A stretch of 39,503 bases of DNA, from the NCBI GenBank assembly GCA_003153415.1, contig PLYQ01000079.1, forward strand, positions 1-39,503, in the 5' to 3' direction. Under the pieces are notes generated by a model, which worked only from the letters and a program-made list of their open reading frames with translations, was not told the DNA's origin and did no database searches. Of this stretch, positions 30,164 through 38,595 are shown piece by piece. Every line of letters begins with the position of its first letter. The stretch's first letter is position 1. The position numbers and the translations under genes were made by a program. Origin of the DNA: Rhodospirillales bacterium (GTDB taxonomy: Bacteria; Pseudomonadota; Alphaproteobacteria; Reyranellales; Reyranellaceae).

Positions 30164-30190
30164 ATAAACCTGAGTAGGTTAGTCAAGTAT
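30164..30190 (-). promoter_or_regulatory. IscR type-1 operator overlapping the iscR promoter -35
   Basis: - strand ATACTTGACTAACCTACTCAGGTTTAT; matches the known form of the E. coli iscR site (ATAnTTGACnAAnnTACTCnGG); TTGACT -35 and TTAAAT -10 with 16-nt spacer. Confidence 0.75.
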
Positions 30191-30215
30191 CAAGATTCCG
30201 CAGTGAAACCGCCAC

Positions 30216-30240
30216 TATTGGCCGCGACCGGCGGCCAATA
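30216..30240. repeat. Perfect 10-bp inverted repeat upstream of the alpha/beta hydrolase
   Basis: TATTGGCCGC-gaccg-GCGGCCAATA. Confidence 0.85.
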
Positions 30241-30273
30241 GCAGCCAATAATGACGAATAATTCGGAGCCTCC

Positions 30274-30948
30274 ATGCCTGACGTGATGTTTACCGGCCCC
30301 GAGGGTCGCCTTGAGGGCCGCTATCACCAGAGCAAGGAGGAACATGCGCCGATCGCGCTGATTCTCCACCCTCACCCGCAGTATGGCGGGACGATGAACC
30401 ACAAGGTCGTGTTCTCGCTGTTCCATGTCTTCGTGAACCGGGGTTTTTCGGTCCTGCGCTTCAATACCCGCGGGGTCGGCCGCAGCCAGGGCCGCTTCGA
30501 CAACGGCATGGGTGAGCTGAGCGACGCCGCCGCGGCGCTCGACTGGCTGCAGGCCATGAACGCCGACGCGAAGTCGTGCTGGATCGCGGGTTACTCGTTT
30601 GGCGCCTGGATCGGCATGCAGCTCCTGATGCGCCGGCCCGAGATCGACTGCTTCATCTCGGTGTCGCCGCCGGCCAACTCCTACGATTTCGCCTTCCTCG
30701 CCCCCTGCCCGTCGTCCGGCCTGATCGTCGGCGCCGAGAAAGACGAGGTGGTGCCGCTCGCCGACATCCAGAAGCTGGTGGCGCGGCTGTCGCTGCAGAA
30801 GGGCATCACCGTCGACGCGCGCACTATCAAGGGCGCCAACCACTTTTATCACGACTCGCTCGATAAGCTCGCGGTCGAGGTCGACAAGTACGTCGCCAAG
30901 AGCCTGCTCCACCCGCCCGGTCGCGCGACGAGCAACAAGGAGCCGTAG
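30274..30948 (+). CDS. Alpha/beta hydrolase (dienelactone hydrolase-like)
   Basis: ALILHPHPQYGGTMNHKVV, NTRGVGRSQGRFDNG, AGYSFGAWIGMQL, NHFYHDSLDKL. Confidence 0.9.
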   Translation: MPDVMFTGPEGRLEGRYHQSKEEHAPIALILHPHPQYGGTMNHKVVFSLFHVFVNRGFSVLRFNTRGVGRSQGRFDNGMGELSDAAAALDWLQAMNADAKSCWIAGYSFGAWIGMQLLMRRPEIDCFISVSPPANSYDFAFLAPCPSSGLIVGAEKDEVVPLADIQKLVARLSLQKGITVDARTIKGANHFYHDSLDKLAVEVDKYVAKSLLHPPGRATSNKEP

Positions 30949-30951
30949 TCG

Positions 30952-31048
30952 CTGGGGGCGCGCCACTCAAGGCGGAGTTCACTCCGCCGCGGTGGCGCGA
31001 TCATCGTTGAAGCGAGCAAAGACGCGCGACTGGAGTCGCGCGCCCCAG
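30952..31048. repeat. Compound palindromic repeat, family B (related to 9734..9788)
   Basis: ctgggggcgcgccact...GGCGGAGTtcACTCCGCC...ggtggcgcg...GCGCGACTggAGTCGCGCgccccag; shares core GCGCnACTGGAGTnGCGC. Confidence 0.8.
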
Positions 31049-31104
31049 CAAAGAACTAACGCGAATGCAGGCGGTCGCTCGTTAGTGGCTGCAGCGCACG
31101 CTTC

Positions 31105-32430
31105 TCACAGCGCGCAGGTACGGAAGCCGGCAACAACGTCGTTGCGGTCGGGCGTGAAGAAATTGCGATAGCCCGGCCGGGCGATGCGCGCGCTGGTCGC
31201 CCAGCAACCGCCGCGCAAGACCTTGCGGCTGCCGAACCAGGGTTGCGAATAGTCTTTGTAGGGATCGGCGGCGAATCCCGCGAAAGGCATGAAGTCCGAG
31301 TTAGTCCATTCCCAGACATTGCCGATCATCTGACGGCAACCGAAGGCGCTGTCCCCGGCCGCACATGCTGCGACATCGAAAGGCCCGTCGAAGGCGTAAT
31401 CGAGATTGGCGCGCGCTGACGCAGCCGATGCGTCACCCCATGGCCAACGGCGACGTGTATCGGCCAGCCGCGCGCCGTCTGTCGTCGGCATGCCGATGGC
31501 GGCGGCTTCCCATTCGGCTTCGCTTGGCAGGCGACGGCCGGCCCACCGGCACCACGCCTCGGCCTCGAACCACGAGACGAATACGACCGGCGCATGCGGC
31601 ATCAGCGCTTCGAGCGTCCGATAGCGCCGGACGCTCCACACGCCGCCCTGCTTGGGCTGCCAGTAGATCGGTCGCTCGGCATTGCAGCGCTGCCGCCAGT
31701 CCCAACCGGCGTCGCTCCAGAATTCCCGGGCGCCGTAGCCGCCGGCATCGACGAAGGCCGCAAACTCGGCGTTGGTGACCGGAGCGCAAGCAATGCGGAA
31801 AGGCGCCATCGCGGTCTCATGCGCCCATTTCTCGTTGTCGAAGACGAAGCCATCGCCCGCCGCCGATCCCAGCCGCCAGATTCCACCCGGCACGGCAACG
31901 TCACCCGGCAAAGGACCCGCCTCCGGACGGCGTGCGTCGCCTAATTCCTGCGGCGGCGCACAGGTGAGCGTCTGGCGCGAATAGGTCAGCGCCTCGACAT
32001 GCATGTCTTCGTGACGGATCGCGAGGTCGTAGAAATAGCGCGCGCCGTCGTCGACTGTCCCGCCGCCGAGCGCGTCCTCTTGTCGGGCCAGCACGTCGGC
32101 CATGTAGCTGAAAGTGCCGGCACGATCGGGCAAGTCGAGCTGCCAGCGCGTAGCGTGCGCCACGGCGCTCGAATCCCATAACCGATCGCCGCGTTCGATC
32201 AGCGGGGCGCGGCCGTGGGCGTGACGCAGCGTCCAGTATTCGTGAAACCAGCCGACATGGCCGATCTCCCAGAGCACGGGATTGACGATATCGAGCCGGG
32301 GCCCCATCAATTCGGTCGATGACAGATCTTCCGTCAAACGCCGGGTGCGATGACGGACCTCGCGCAGTTGCGCAACGAGTTCGGCCGCGGATGCACCGCT
32401 GGTCGGCCGCTGGGCATGGGCTTGGTCCAT
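31105..32430 (-). CDS. senA: Selenoneine synthase SenA-like (EgtB/formylglycine-generating-enzyme-type, DinB + FGE-sulfatase domains)
   Basis: LMGPRLDIVNPVLWEIGHVGWFHEYWTLR, RHEDMHVEALTYSRQTL, PVVFVSWFEAEAWCRWAGRRLPSEAEWEAAA, GNVWEWTNSDFMPFAGF, VLRGGCWAT; adjacency to SenB-type glycosyltransferase. EgtB proper not excluded. Confidence 0.78.
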   Translation of the reverse strand: MDQAHAQRPTSGASAAELVAQLREVRHRTRRLTEDLSSTELMGPRLDIVNPVLWEIGHVGWFHEYWTLRHAHGRAPLIERGDRLWDSSAVAHATRWQLDLPDRAGTFSYMADVLARQEDALGGGTVDDGARYFYDLAIRHEDMHVEALTYSRQTLTCAPPQELGDARRPEAGPLPGDVAVPGGIWRLGSAAGDGFVFDNEKWAHETAMAPFRIACAPVTNAEFAAFVDAGGYGAREFWSDAGWDWRQRCNAERPIYWQPKQGGVWSVRRYRTLEALMPHAPVVFVSWFEAEAWCRWAGRRLPSEAEWEAAAIGMPTTDGARLADTRRRWPWGDASAASARANLDYAFDGPFDVAACAAGDSAFGCRQMIGNVWEWTNSDFMPFAGFAADPYKDYSQPWFGSRKVLRGGCWATSARIARPGYRNFFTPDRNDVVAGFRTCAL

Positions 32431-33397
32431 GACGATCGTCCTTATCACACCCGAGGGCCCGACTTCACGTACCGGCAACCGCGTCGCCGCCTCGCGCTGG
32501 GCGCGCATCCTGCGCCGCCTTGGCCATCGCGTGCGTATCGCATCCAATTATGACGGAAAGCCCGCCGACCTGATGGTGGCGGTGCACGCCTGGCGGAGCG
32601 CTGCAGCGATCGCGCGATTCAAGGCGAAATACCCCGCGCGTCCGGTGATCCTGCAGCTGAGCGGGACCGATATCTATGGCTACCTCGCTTCAGATCCGGT
32701 GCCGACGCTCCGCGCGATGCAACACGCAGACCGGTTGGTGGCGCTGAACGACCTCGCGTGGCGCGTCGTCCCCAAACGCCTTCGCACGCGCCTCTGCGTC
32801 ATCCAACAGTCGGCCGAGCCCTTGCCCTATCCGTACCGGCCGAGCCGCCGCGCGGTGGTCGTCTCGGTGATCGGCCATCTGCGCGACGTCAAGGACCCGC
32901 TGCGCACGGCCGCGGCGGCGCGCCTGCTGCCGGCCGACAGCTGCGTGCGCATCGAGCAGGTCGGCGGCGCCTACACTCCGGAGTGGGCCAACCGCGCGCG
33001 CGCCGAGATGGCTGCCAACCCGCGCTATCGCTGGCGCGGCGACGTGTCGGCGGCCGCCGTGCGCCGGCTGCTGGCGCGGAGCCATGCCATGGTCATCTCG
33101 TCGCTGAGCGAAGGCGGCGCCAACGTGATCTCGGAGGCAGCCGTCGCCGGGGTGCCGGTGTTGGCCTCGCGCATCGACGGCAATGTCGGACTCCTGGGTG
33201 CCGACTATCCCGGCTATTTCCCGGTCGGCGACACGCGGGCGCTCGCCCGCCTGCTGCAGAGGCTGGAGCGCGAGCAGCATTTCGTCGCACGACTGCGCAA
33301 GGCGCTGGTGTGGCGTGCGCCGCTGTTTCGGCCTGCTCGCGAGACGGCCGCGTGGCGCCGACTGCTCGCCGGGCTTACGGTCGCGCAAGCATGCTGA
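32429..33397 (+). CDS. senB: Selenosugar synthase SenB-like glycosyltransferase (TIGR04348-type)
   Basis: MTIVLITPEGPTSRTGNRVAASRWARILRRLGHRVRIAS, LMVAVHAWRSAAAIARFKAKYPARPVILQLSGTDIYGYL, SLSEGGANVISEAAVAGVPVLASRIDGNVGLLG. Confidence 0.82.
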   Translation: MTIVLITPEGPTSRTGNRVAASRWARILRRLGHRVRIASNYDGKPADLMVAVHAWRSAAAIARFKAKYPARPVILQLSGTDIYGYLASDPVPTLRAMQHADRLVALNDLAWRVVPKRLRTRLCVIQQSAEPLPYPYRPSRRAVVVSVIGHLRDVKDPLRTAAAARLLPADSCVRIEQVGGAYTPEWANRARAEMAANPRYRWRGDVSAAAVRRLLARSHAMVISSLSEGGANVISEAAVAGVPVLASRIDGNVGLLGADYPGYFPVGDTRALARLLQRLEREQHFVARLRKALVWRAPLFRPARETAAWRRLLAGLTVAQAC

Positions 33398-33930
33398 CAG
33401 AGTCTGACGCGCGGTTGCACAAGACGGGCCTCTGGAATGGCTTCGCCGGAGAACCTGTGAAAACACCAATCAGTGTCGCCGCGCTCGCGGCGTTTGTCGG
33501 CGCGGCGCGGCGCAATAGCTATGCCGACAAGAGCGCAGCAAAGGCACCGTCAACCAGGCTGCGATCATTCGACTATCGATTCGAGCGGGACGATCTCGCC
33601 TATCACGACACCTATTTCGGGATACGCGACTTTGTCGGCAAAGAGATCGTCTCCCGGCACGAGGAGCCAGTTTGGGGAATGAACTATTTCGGGATCATCC
33701 TCACCGCGGGTGCCGGCGAGCGCGAGGTCTACGATTTTCTCCGGGAGGCGCTGATGCAGGACTGTACCGGCATCGAGCCGGCACTCGGGCCAAGCCTTTA
33801 TCGACGTGACCGCTGGGCCTACGACAACGCCGTGGACGGAACGTTGGACGACTTCAACGGCACCGAGTTGATCAGTTGCGGCAGCGAGCTGGTCTACCGC
33901 TGTCGCTATCATGGCGGATGGATTTCTTGA
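33391..33930 (+). CDS. DUF5680-like domain protein
   Basis: FVGAARRNSYADKSAAKAPSTRLRSFDYRFERDDLAYHDTYFGIRDFVGKEIVSRHEEPVWGMNYFG; start ATG overlaps senB stop (ATGCTGA). Confidence 0.75.
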   Translation: MLTESDARLHKTGLWNGFAGEPVKTPISVAALAAFVGAARRNSYADKSAAKAPSTRLRSFDYRFERDDLAYHDTYFGIRDFVGKEIVSRHEEPVWGMNYFGIILTAGAGEREVYDFLREALMQDCTGIEPALGPSLYRRDRWAYDNAVDGTLDDFNGTELISCGSELVYRCRYHGGWIS

Positions 33931-33938
33931 CGCGATGA

Positions 33939-35021
33939 TCAGGGAAGGTGCAGCCGCCCGCCGGTGAGCGGCTGCGGTGCGCCGGTCGTCCCGGGAAAAG
34001 TCAGCGGCAAGCCGCGCAGTGACCGCACCGCGAGGAAGCCGAAAGCCTGTGCCTCCAGCGCATCGCCGTTCCATCCCAGACTGTCCGCCGTCACCACGCG
34101 GCCGCGCGTTTCGCCGGCGATCGCCTTGAGCAACGTCGGATTGCTCGCGCCGCCGCCCGAGATCACCCACTGCGAGACAGGCGCCGGGAAATGGCGTGCC
34201 GCCAGCGCGATGGCGCGCGCCGTGCCGCGCGTCAGGGTCGCCGCGCCATCGGCGGCGCTCAATCCCTCGGCCCACGACTCGTTGAAGTCGCCACGATCCA
34301 GCGACTTGGGTGGCTTCCTGGCAAAGTAGCGATGCTCGCCGAAGCGCTCGAGCCGCGTGCGATCGACCTTGCCTGACGCGGCGAGCGCACCGTCCTTGTC
34401 GAAGCGCTGGCCGGCGCGGCGCGCGCACCAGTCGTCGATCGGTCCGTTGCCTGGCCCAGTGTCGAAGGCGAGCAACGAATCGTCGACGCCAATCCAGGTC
34501 ACGTTGGCCACGCCGCCCACATTCACCACGGCCAGCGGCCGCGGCAGGTTGCGCACCAGGGCAGCGTGATAAATCGGCACCAACGGCGCGCCCTGCCCGC
34601 CCGCCGCCACATCGGCACCGCGCAGATCGTTGACCACGCGCACGCCCAGCGCCTTGGCAAGTACGGCGCCGTCGCCGATCTGCCAGGTGAAGTGCTTTTC
34701 CGGCCGATGCGTGATCGTCTGGCCGTGGAAACCCACGACATCCAGTGAGGAGAGCGCCACACCGTGCGTCTCCGACCACCGTCGGACGGCCGCCACATGC
34801 GCCTCTGTCACCGCCTGTTCGGCCGCTTCGGTCGCGGCGTTTGGCTGCTCGGCGCCGAAGGCTGCGCGGATGGTGCGGCGAACGTCGTCGGGATAGGCCA
34901 CGGTGAGGACGGGCCCGAAGGCCCCAAGCCGCTCGCCATCAGTCTCGATCAAGGCGACATCGACCCCGTCGACGGAGGTGCCGCTCATCAGGCCGAGCGC
35001 ACTCAGGAGGGATGAAGCCAT
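33939..35021 (-). CDS. anmK: Anhydro-N-acetylmuramic acid kinase
   Basis: [61 protein letters not shown]. Confidence 0.96.
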   Translation of the reverse strand: MASSLLSALGLMSGTSVDGVDVALIETDGERLGAFGPVLTVAYPDDVRRTIRAAFGAEQPNAATEAAEQAVTEAHVAAVRRWSETHGVALSSLDVVGFHGQTITHRPEKHFTWQIGDGAVLAKALGVRVVNDLRGADVAAGGQGAPLVPIYHAALVRNLPRPLAVVNVGGVANVTWIGVDDSLLAFDTGPGNGPIDDWCARRAGQRFDKDGALAASGKVDRTRLERFGEHRYFARKPPKSLDRGDFNESWAEGLSAADGAATLTRGTARAIALAARHFPAPVSQWVISGGGASNPTLLKAIAGETRGRVVTADSLGWNGDALEAQAFGFLAVRSLRGLPLTFPGTTGAPQPLTGGRLHLP

Positions 35022-35075
35022 GGCGGGAATGTGTTACACCGCCGGCCCTTCACGGACAAACGGCCGAGCGGCGAG

Positions 35076-36329
35076 ATGGCGAGCTTCAAGTCGGATTTCA
35101 TGCGGATCGTGCACGAGCGCGGCATGGTGCATCAGTGTAGCGATGCCGCGCGCCTCGACGAGCTGCTCGCCAGCGGCATCCGCACCGCCTATATCGGCTT
35201 CGACTGTACGGCCGATTCGCTCCATATTGGTCATCTGATGCAGATCATGCTGCTGCGCTGGTGGCAGAAGACCGGTCACAAGCCGATCGCGCTGATGGGC
35301 GGCGGCACGACCAAGGTCGGCGACCCCTCCGGTCGCGACGAGACGCGCCAGCTGCTGACGGCCGAGCAGATCGACGCCAACATGGCGAGCATCAAGACGA
35401 GCTTCGCCAACTACCTCACGTTCGGCAGTGGTCCGACCGACGCGGTGATGGCCAACAACGCCGACTGGCTCGATACGCTGCTCTATATCCCGCTGCTGCG
35501 CGACGTCGGCCGACACTTCTCGGTCAACCGCATGCTGACCATGGACTCGGTGAAGCTGAGACTCGAGCGCGACCAGCCGCTCACCTTCCTCGAATTCAAC
35601 TACATGGTCCTGCAGTCGTACGACTTCGTGGAGCTGTACCGCCGCCACAAATGCATCGTGCAGATGGGCGGCTCGGACCAGTGGGGCAACATCGTCATGG
35701 GCGCCGACCTCGGCCGGCGCATGGAGAGCGCCGAGCTGTTCGCGCTGACATCACCCCTGCTCGCGACGGCTTCTGGCGCCAAGATGGGCAAGAGCGTCGG
35801 CGGCGCGGTGTGGCTCAACCCGGCACGGCTCACCCCCTACGACTTCTGGCAATACTGGCGCAATGCCGAGGACGCCGACGTCGGCCGCTTCCTGAAAGTC
35901 TTCACCGACATGCCTGTCGGCGAGATCGCCCGGCTGGAGGCGCTGAAGGGCCAGGAGATCAACGAGGCCAAGAAGATCCTGGCCACCGAAGTGACCCGCC
36001 TCGCCCATGGCGCGGCAGCGGCCGAGGCAGCCGCCGATACCGCACGCCGCACCTTCGAGGAAGGCGCCCGGGCCGAGGCGCTGCCGACGATCGAGGTGCC
36101 GCGCGCGCGGCTGGCCGCCGGCATCGCCGCCTACGAGCTGATGCACGAGGCGGGCCTGGCCGAAAGCCGCACCGAGGCGCGCAAGTTGATCAAGGGCGGC
36201 GGCGGGCGGCTGAACGACAAGCCGATTGCTGCCGACTCCGCGACGGTGGGCGAAGGCGATCTCGATTCGTCGGGCACGCTCAAGCTGTCGGCCGGCCGCA
36301 AGCGCCACGTGCTGGTGCGCGCGGTCTAG
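35076..36329 (+). CDS. tyrS: Tyrosine--tRNA ligase
   Basis: [19 protein letters not shown] (HIGH), [40 protein letters not shown] (KMSKS-like), C-terminal S4-like domain. Start could be 35031. Confidence 0.96.
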   Translation: MASFKSDFMRIVHERGMVHQCSDAARLDELLASGIRTAYIGFDCTADSLHIGHLMQIMLLRWWQKTGHKPIALMGGGTTKVGDPSGRDETRQLLTAEQIDANMASIKTSFANYLTFGSGPTDAVMANNADWLDTLLYIPLLRDVGRHFSVNRMLTMDSVKLRLERDQPLTFLEFNYMVLQSYDFVELYRRHKCIVQMGGSDQWGNIVMGADLGRRMESAELFALTSPLLATASGAKMGKSVGGAVWLNPARLTPYDFWQYWRNAEDADVGRFLKVFTDMPVGEIARLEALKGQEINEAKKILATEVTRLAHGAAAAEAAADTARRTFEEGARAEALPTIEVPRARLAAGIAAYELMHEAGLAESRTEARKLIKGGGGRLNDKPIAADSATVGEGDLDSSGTLKLSAGRKRHVLVRAV

Positions 36330-36437
36330 GGCGCCTTTTCCGGCTCCGGCCATGGCACGGTGCCGTCGGGCGGCGTCGTGAAGAGCTCGCGCAGCGCACC
36401 CGGCGTGACGGCCGGTGAATGGCGAAGTTCCGGGTGG

Positions 36438-36668
36438 CTATTTCGTGTTGGGCGGATCAGCAGTTGCGTTGTTCAATGTCTTGCTTGCATCGCTGTCGGC
36501 GCGATCGATCAGTTTGAGGAGTTCGTCCGGCAGGGGTTCGCTCGCGATTTCGTCGTACATCGCATGCAACTGCTTCCGTAGCCACATGTCAAAGGGACGC
36601 TCGTTTGACGCCGTCGTCCGGACGGTCTCACCGGCCCGGTCGATGCTTGGTTTGTCGTCAGCAGTCAT
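36438..36668 (-). CDS. nepR: NepR-family anti-sigma factor
   Basis: MWLRKQLHAMYDEIASEPLPDELLKLIDRAD matches the NepR core (LRxxYdexxxEPlPdxlxxLL). Confidence 0.85.
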   Translation of the reverse strand: MTADDKPSIDRAGETVRTTASNERPFDMWLRKQLHAMYDEIASEPLPDELLKLIDRADSDASKTLNNATADPPNTK

Positions 36669-36784
36669 CGCGTTCTCCGCCGAGAACGAAGACGATTCCC
36701 CGAGACTCTGGCCAACGCACTATCTTCACTCCCCGAATTTTCCGACCACTATTTCTCACGTTTAAGCCATGCTTGAACAGTGGC

Positions 36785-37381
36785 TTATCCCACTAATTCG
36801 TCTGACTTTTCAGTTGGGGTAGCGGCCTGCGCAGAGAGTTTGCGCCCCACGCTGTCCGTCGGATGCTGCTTCACATCGTCATCGAGCAGCAGGCGTTCGA
36901 GCATGTCGCGCGCACGAGAAACGCGGCTCTTGACCGTGCCAATCGACACGCCGGTGCGCTTCGCGATGACGTCATACGGCAGGCCCTCGAGGACTGCGAG
37001 CAACAACGCCTCACGTTGTACAGACGCCAGCTTGCCGAATGCCATGACGAATTCGCGCATGATCAGGGCGGTGTCCTGCTGCGGCAGATGCGAGAGCGAC
37101 TCGGCGATCTTCGAGTCGACCGGAACGGTCGGACGCCGGCGCCGCAGGCTGGAGATGAATTCATTACGCTCGATGCAGAACAGCCATGCGCCCAGGTTCG
37201 TGCCGATTTGGAATCTATGGCGGTTTGTCAGCGCTTTGATCACCGTATCGTGGACGAGATCGTCCGCTACGTCGCGATCGCGGGTCAACGTCAGCGCATA
37301 GCAGCGAAGGCGCGGTAGGAGCGTCTTGAGCTCCTCGTGGAAATCACGGATGTCGCTGACGGTCGACGTTTGGATGTTCAT
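36785..37381 (-). CDS. ecfG: ECF sigma factor, EcfG-type (general stress response)
   Basis: LLPRLRCYALTLTRDRDVADDLVHDTVIKAL, TNLGAWLFCIERNEFISSLRRR, LPYDVIAKRTGVSIGTVKSRVSRARDML. Confidence 0.88.
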   Translation of the reverse strand: MNIQTSTVSDIRDFHEELKTLLPRLRCYALTLTRDRDVADDLVHDTVIKALTNRHRFQIGTNLGAWLFCIERNEFISSLRRRRPTVPVDSKIAESLSHLPQQDTALIMREFVMAFGKLASVQREALLLAVLEGLPYDVIAKRTGVSIGTVKSRVSRARDMLERLLLDDDVKQHPTDSVGRKLSAQAATPTEKSDELVG

Positions 37382-37504
37382 AGGTCTCTCCTGACAAAGC
37401 CCTGATGAGCTGATGAAATGCCGGGAGGGGAATTTGGTTACATTAGAAGGTGCATTTCTCTAAGTCGTTGAAATAAAAAAGCTATTTCCAGGATTTACTG
37501 CCCG

Positions 37505-37966
37505 CTACTGGAGTTTTTCAGCAAGCTGCTTGCGTGCCCGCGATACCCGCGCTTTCAGCGTGCCGACCGCGCAGCCACACAGCCCCGCCGCTTCCTCGTA
37601 GGAGAAGCCGCCGGCGCCAACAAGGACGAGCGCTTCGCGCATCTGCGGACTGAGCCGCCACAGCACCACCGACAATTCCTTCAGCGCCATCGTTGCCTCG
37701 GGATTGTCGACCGCAGCAAGCGGAGCGGCCGCGTCGAGCGGTATCAGCCGGCGCCTTTGCTTGCGCAGATCCGAATAGAAGCGGGTGCGCATGATGGTGA
37801 ACAGCCAAGCTTTGAGGTTCGTGCCGGGCGTGAACTGGCTTTGCTTGTCCAGCGCGGTGAGGATGGTGTTCTGCACGAGATCGTCGGCGGCCTCGCGTTC
37901 ACGGCACAAGAAACGTGCGAACGCGCGCAGGTCCGGAAGCATCGCCACGATGTCGTCCTTAATCAT
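37505..37966 (-). CDS. ECF sigma factor, second EcfG-like paralogue
   Basis: LPDLRAFARFLCREREAADDLVQNTILTALDKQSQFTPGTNLKAWLFTIMRTRFYSDLRKQRR, FSYEEAAGLCGCAVGTLKARVSRARKQL. Confidence 0.88.
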   Translation of the reverse strand: MIKDDIVAMLPDLRAFARFLCREREAADDLVQNTILTALDKQSQFTPGTNLKAWLFTIMRTRFYSDLRKQRRRLIPLDAAAPLAAVDNPEATMALKELSVVLWRLSPQMREALVLVGAGGFSYEEAAGLCGCAVGTLKARVSRARKQLAEKLQ

Positions 37967-38035
37967 CGATCAGATTGCTCCCTTGGACGCGATGAGTTTA
38001 CAAGCGGTCTTTCCCCAATGTGCGAAACCGTACAG

Positions 38036-38060
38036 GGAACCGCCCTATGACGCGCGCGTC
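38036..38060 (+). promoter_or_regulatory. Near-consensus EcfG promoter
   Basis: GGAAC-N16-CGTC (one mismatch from GGAAC-N16-CGTT). Confidence 0.4.
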
Positions 38061-38158
38061 GGCGACGGGTTAACGCTCGGACCCGCCATAGGTAGCTTTT
38101 GAGCTTCCATGCGTGGCAGCAGGTTTCCGGACGGCCGACAGATTATTGATTTCGGCCG

Positions 38159-38183
38159 GGAACCGGCCGTAGCAACCAACGTT
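38159..38183 (+). promoter_or_regulatory. Consensus EcfG promoter
   Basis: GGAAC-cggccgtagcaaccaa(16)-CGTT, 31 nt upstream of the small ORF start at 38215. Confidence 0.8.
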
Positions 38184-38214
38184 TTGCTCCGAGGCTTTTG
38201 AAAGGAGCAGCTCG

Positions 38215-38295
38215 ATGGCCGCTGCCCTGCTGTGGCTCTTCGCAATTCCAATCCTTGTGCTGCTGCTGCTATGGGGATTGGGTCTGCTGCATTGA
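38215..38295 (+). CDS. Small single-TM protein, 26 aa (absent from the ORF track)
   Basis: SD aaaggagc then ATG: MAAALLWLFAIPILVLLLLWGLGLLH*; directly downstream of consensus EcfG promoter. Confidence 0.65.
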   Translation: MAAALLWLFAIPILVLLLLWGLGLLH

Positions 38296-38324
38296 CGCTG
38301 AACAATCGCCGAAGGAGATTATCA

Positions 38325-38546
38325 ATGTCGCTCAAGATCAATACGCCGCTAGCGGCGCTGATTGCCCTGGGACACCTGACGTCGGCTTGCGGCGAGCGGC
38401 CGATAGATCGCGCGCTAACCGGAGGCGCTATTGGCGCCGGCACCGGTGCGGTGGTCGGCTCGACGGTGGGTAACCCGATCGCTGGCGCGGTCATCGGCGG
38501 CGCTGCCGGTGCTACAATCGGTGCGGTGACGGCCCCGGAGAGGTAA
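38325..38546 (+). CDS. Small glycine-zipper lipoprotein
   Basis: SD gaaggag; MSLKINTPLAALIALGHLTSACGERPIDRALTGGAIGAGTGAVVGSTVGNPIAGAVIGGAAGATIGAVTAPER. Confidence 0.8.
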   Translation: MSLKINTPLAALIALGHLTSACGERPIDRALTGGAIGAGTGAVVGSTVGNPIAGAVIGGAAGATIGAVTAPER

Positions 38547-38595
38547 CATCTCGGGCGCCCGACAGCAGCGGATGTGAGCATAACGGGAGAGCGCA

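Noticed and set aside
37440-37500. EcfG promoter upstream of the sigma factor at 36785..37381
   Set aside because: Minus strand has GGAAA-N16-ACGA, with mismatches in both boxes; too weak to claim.
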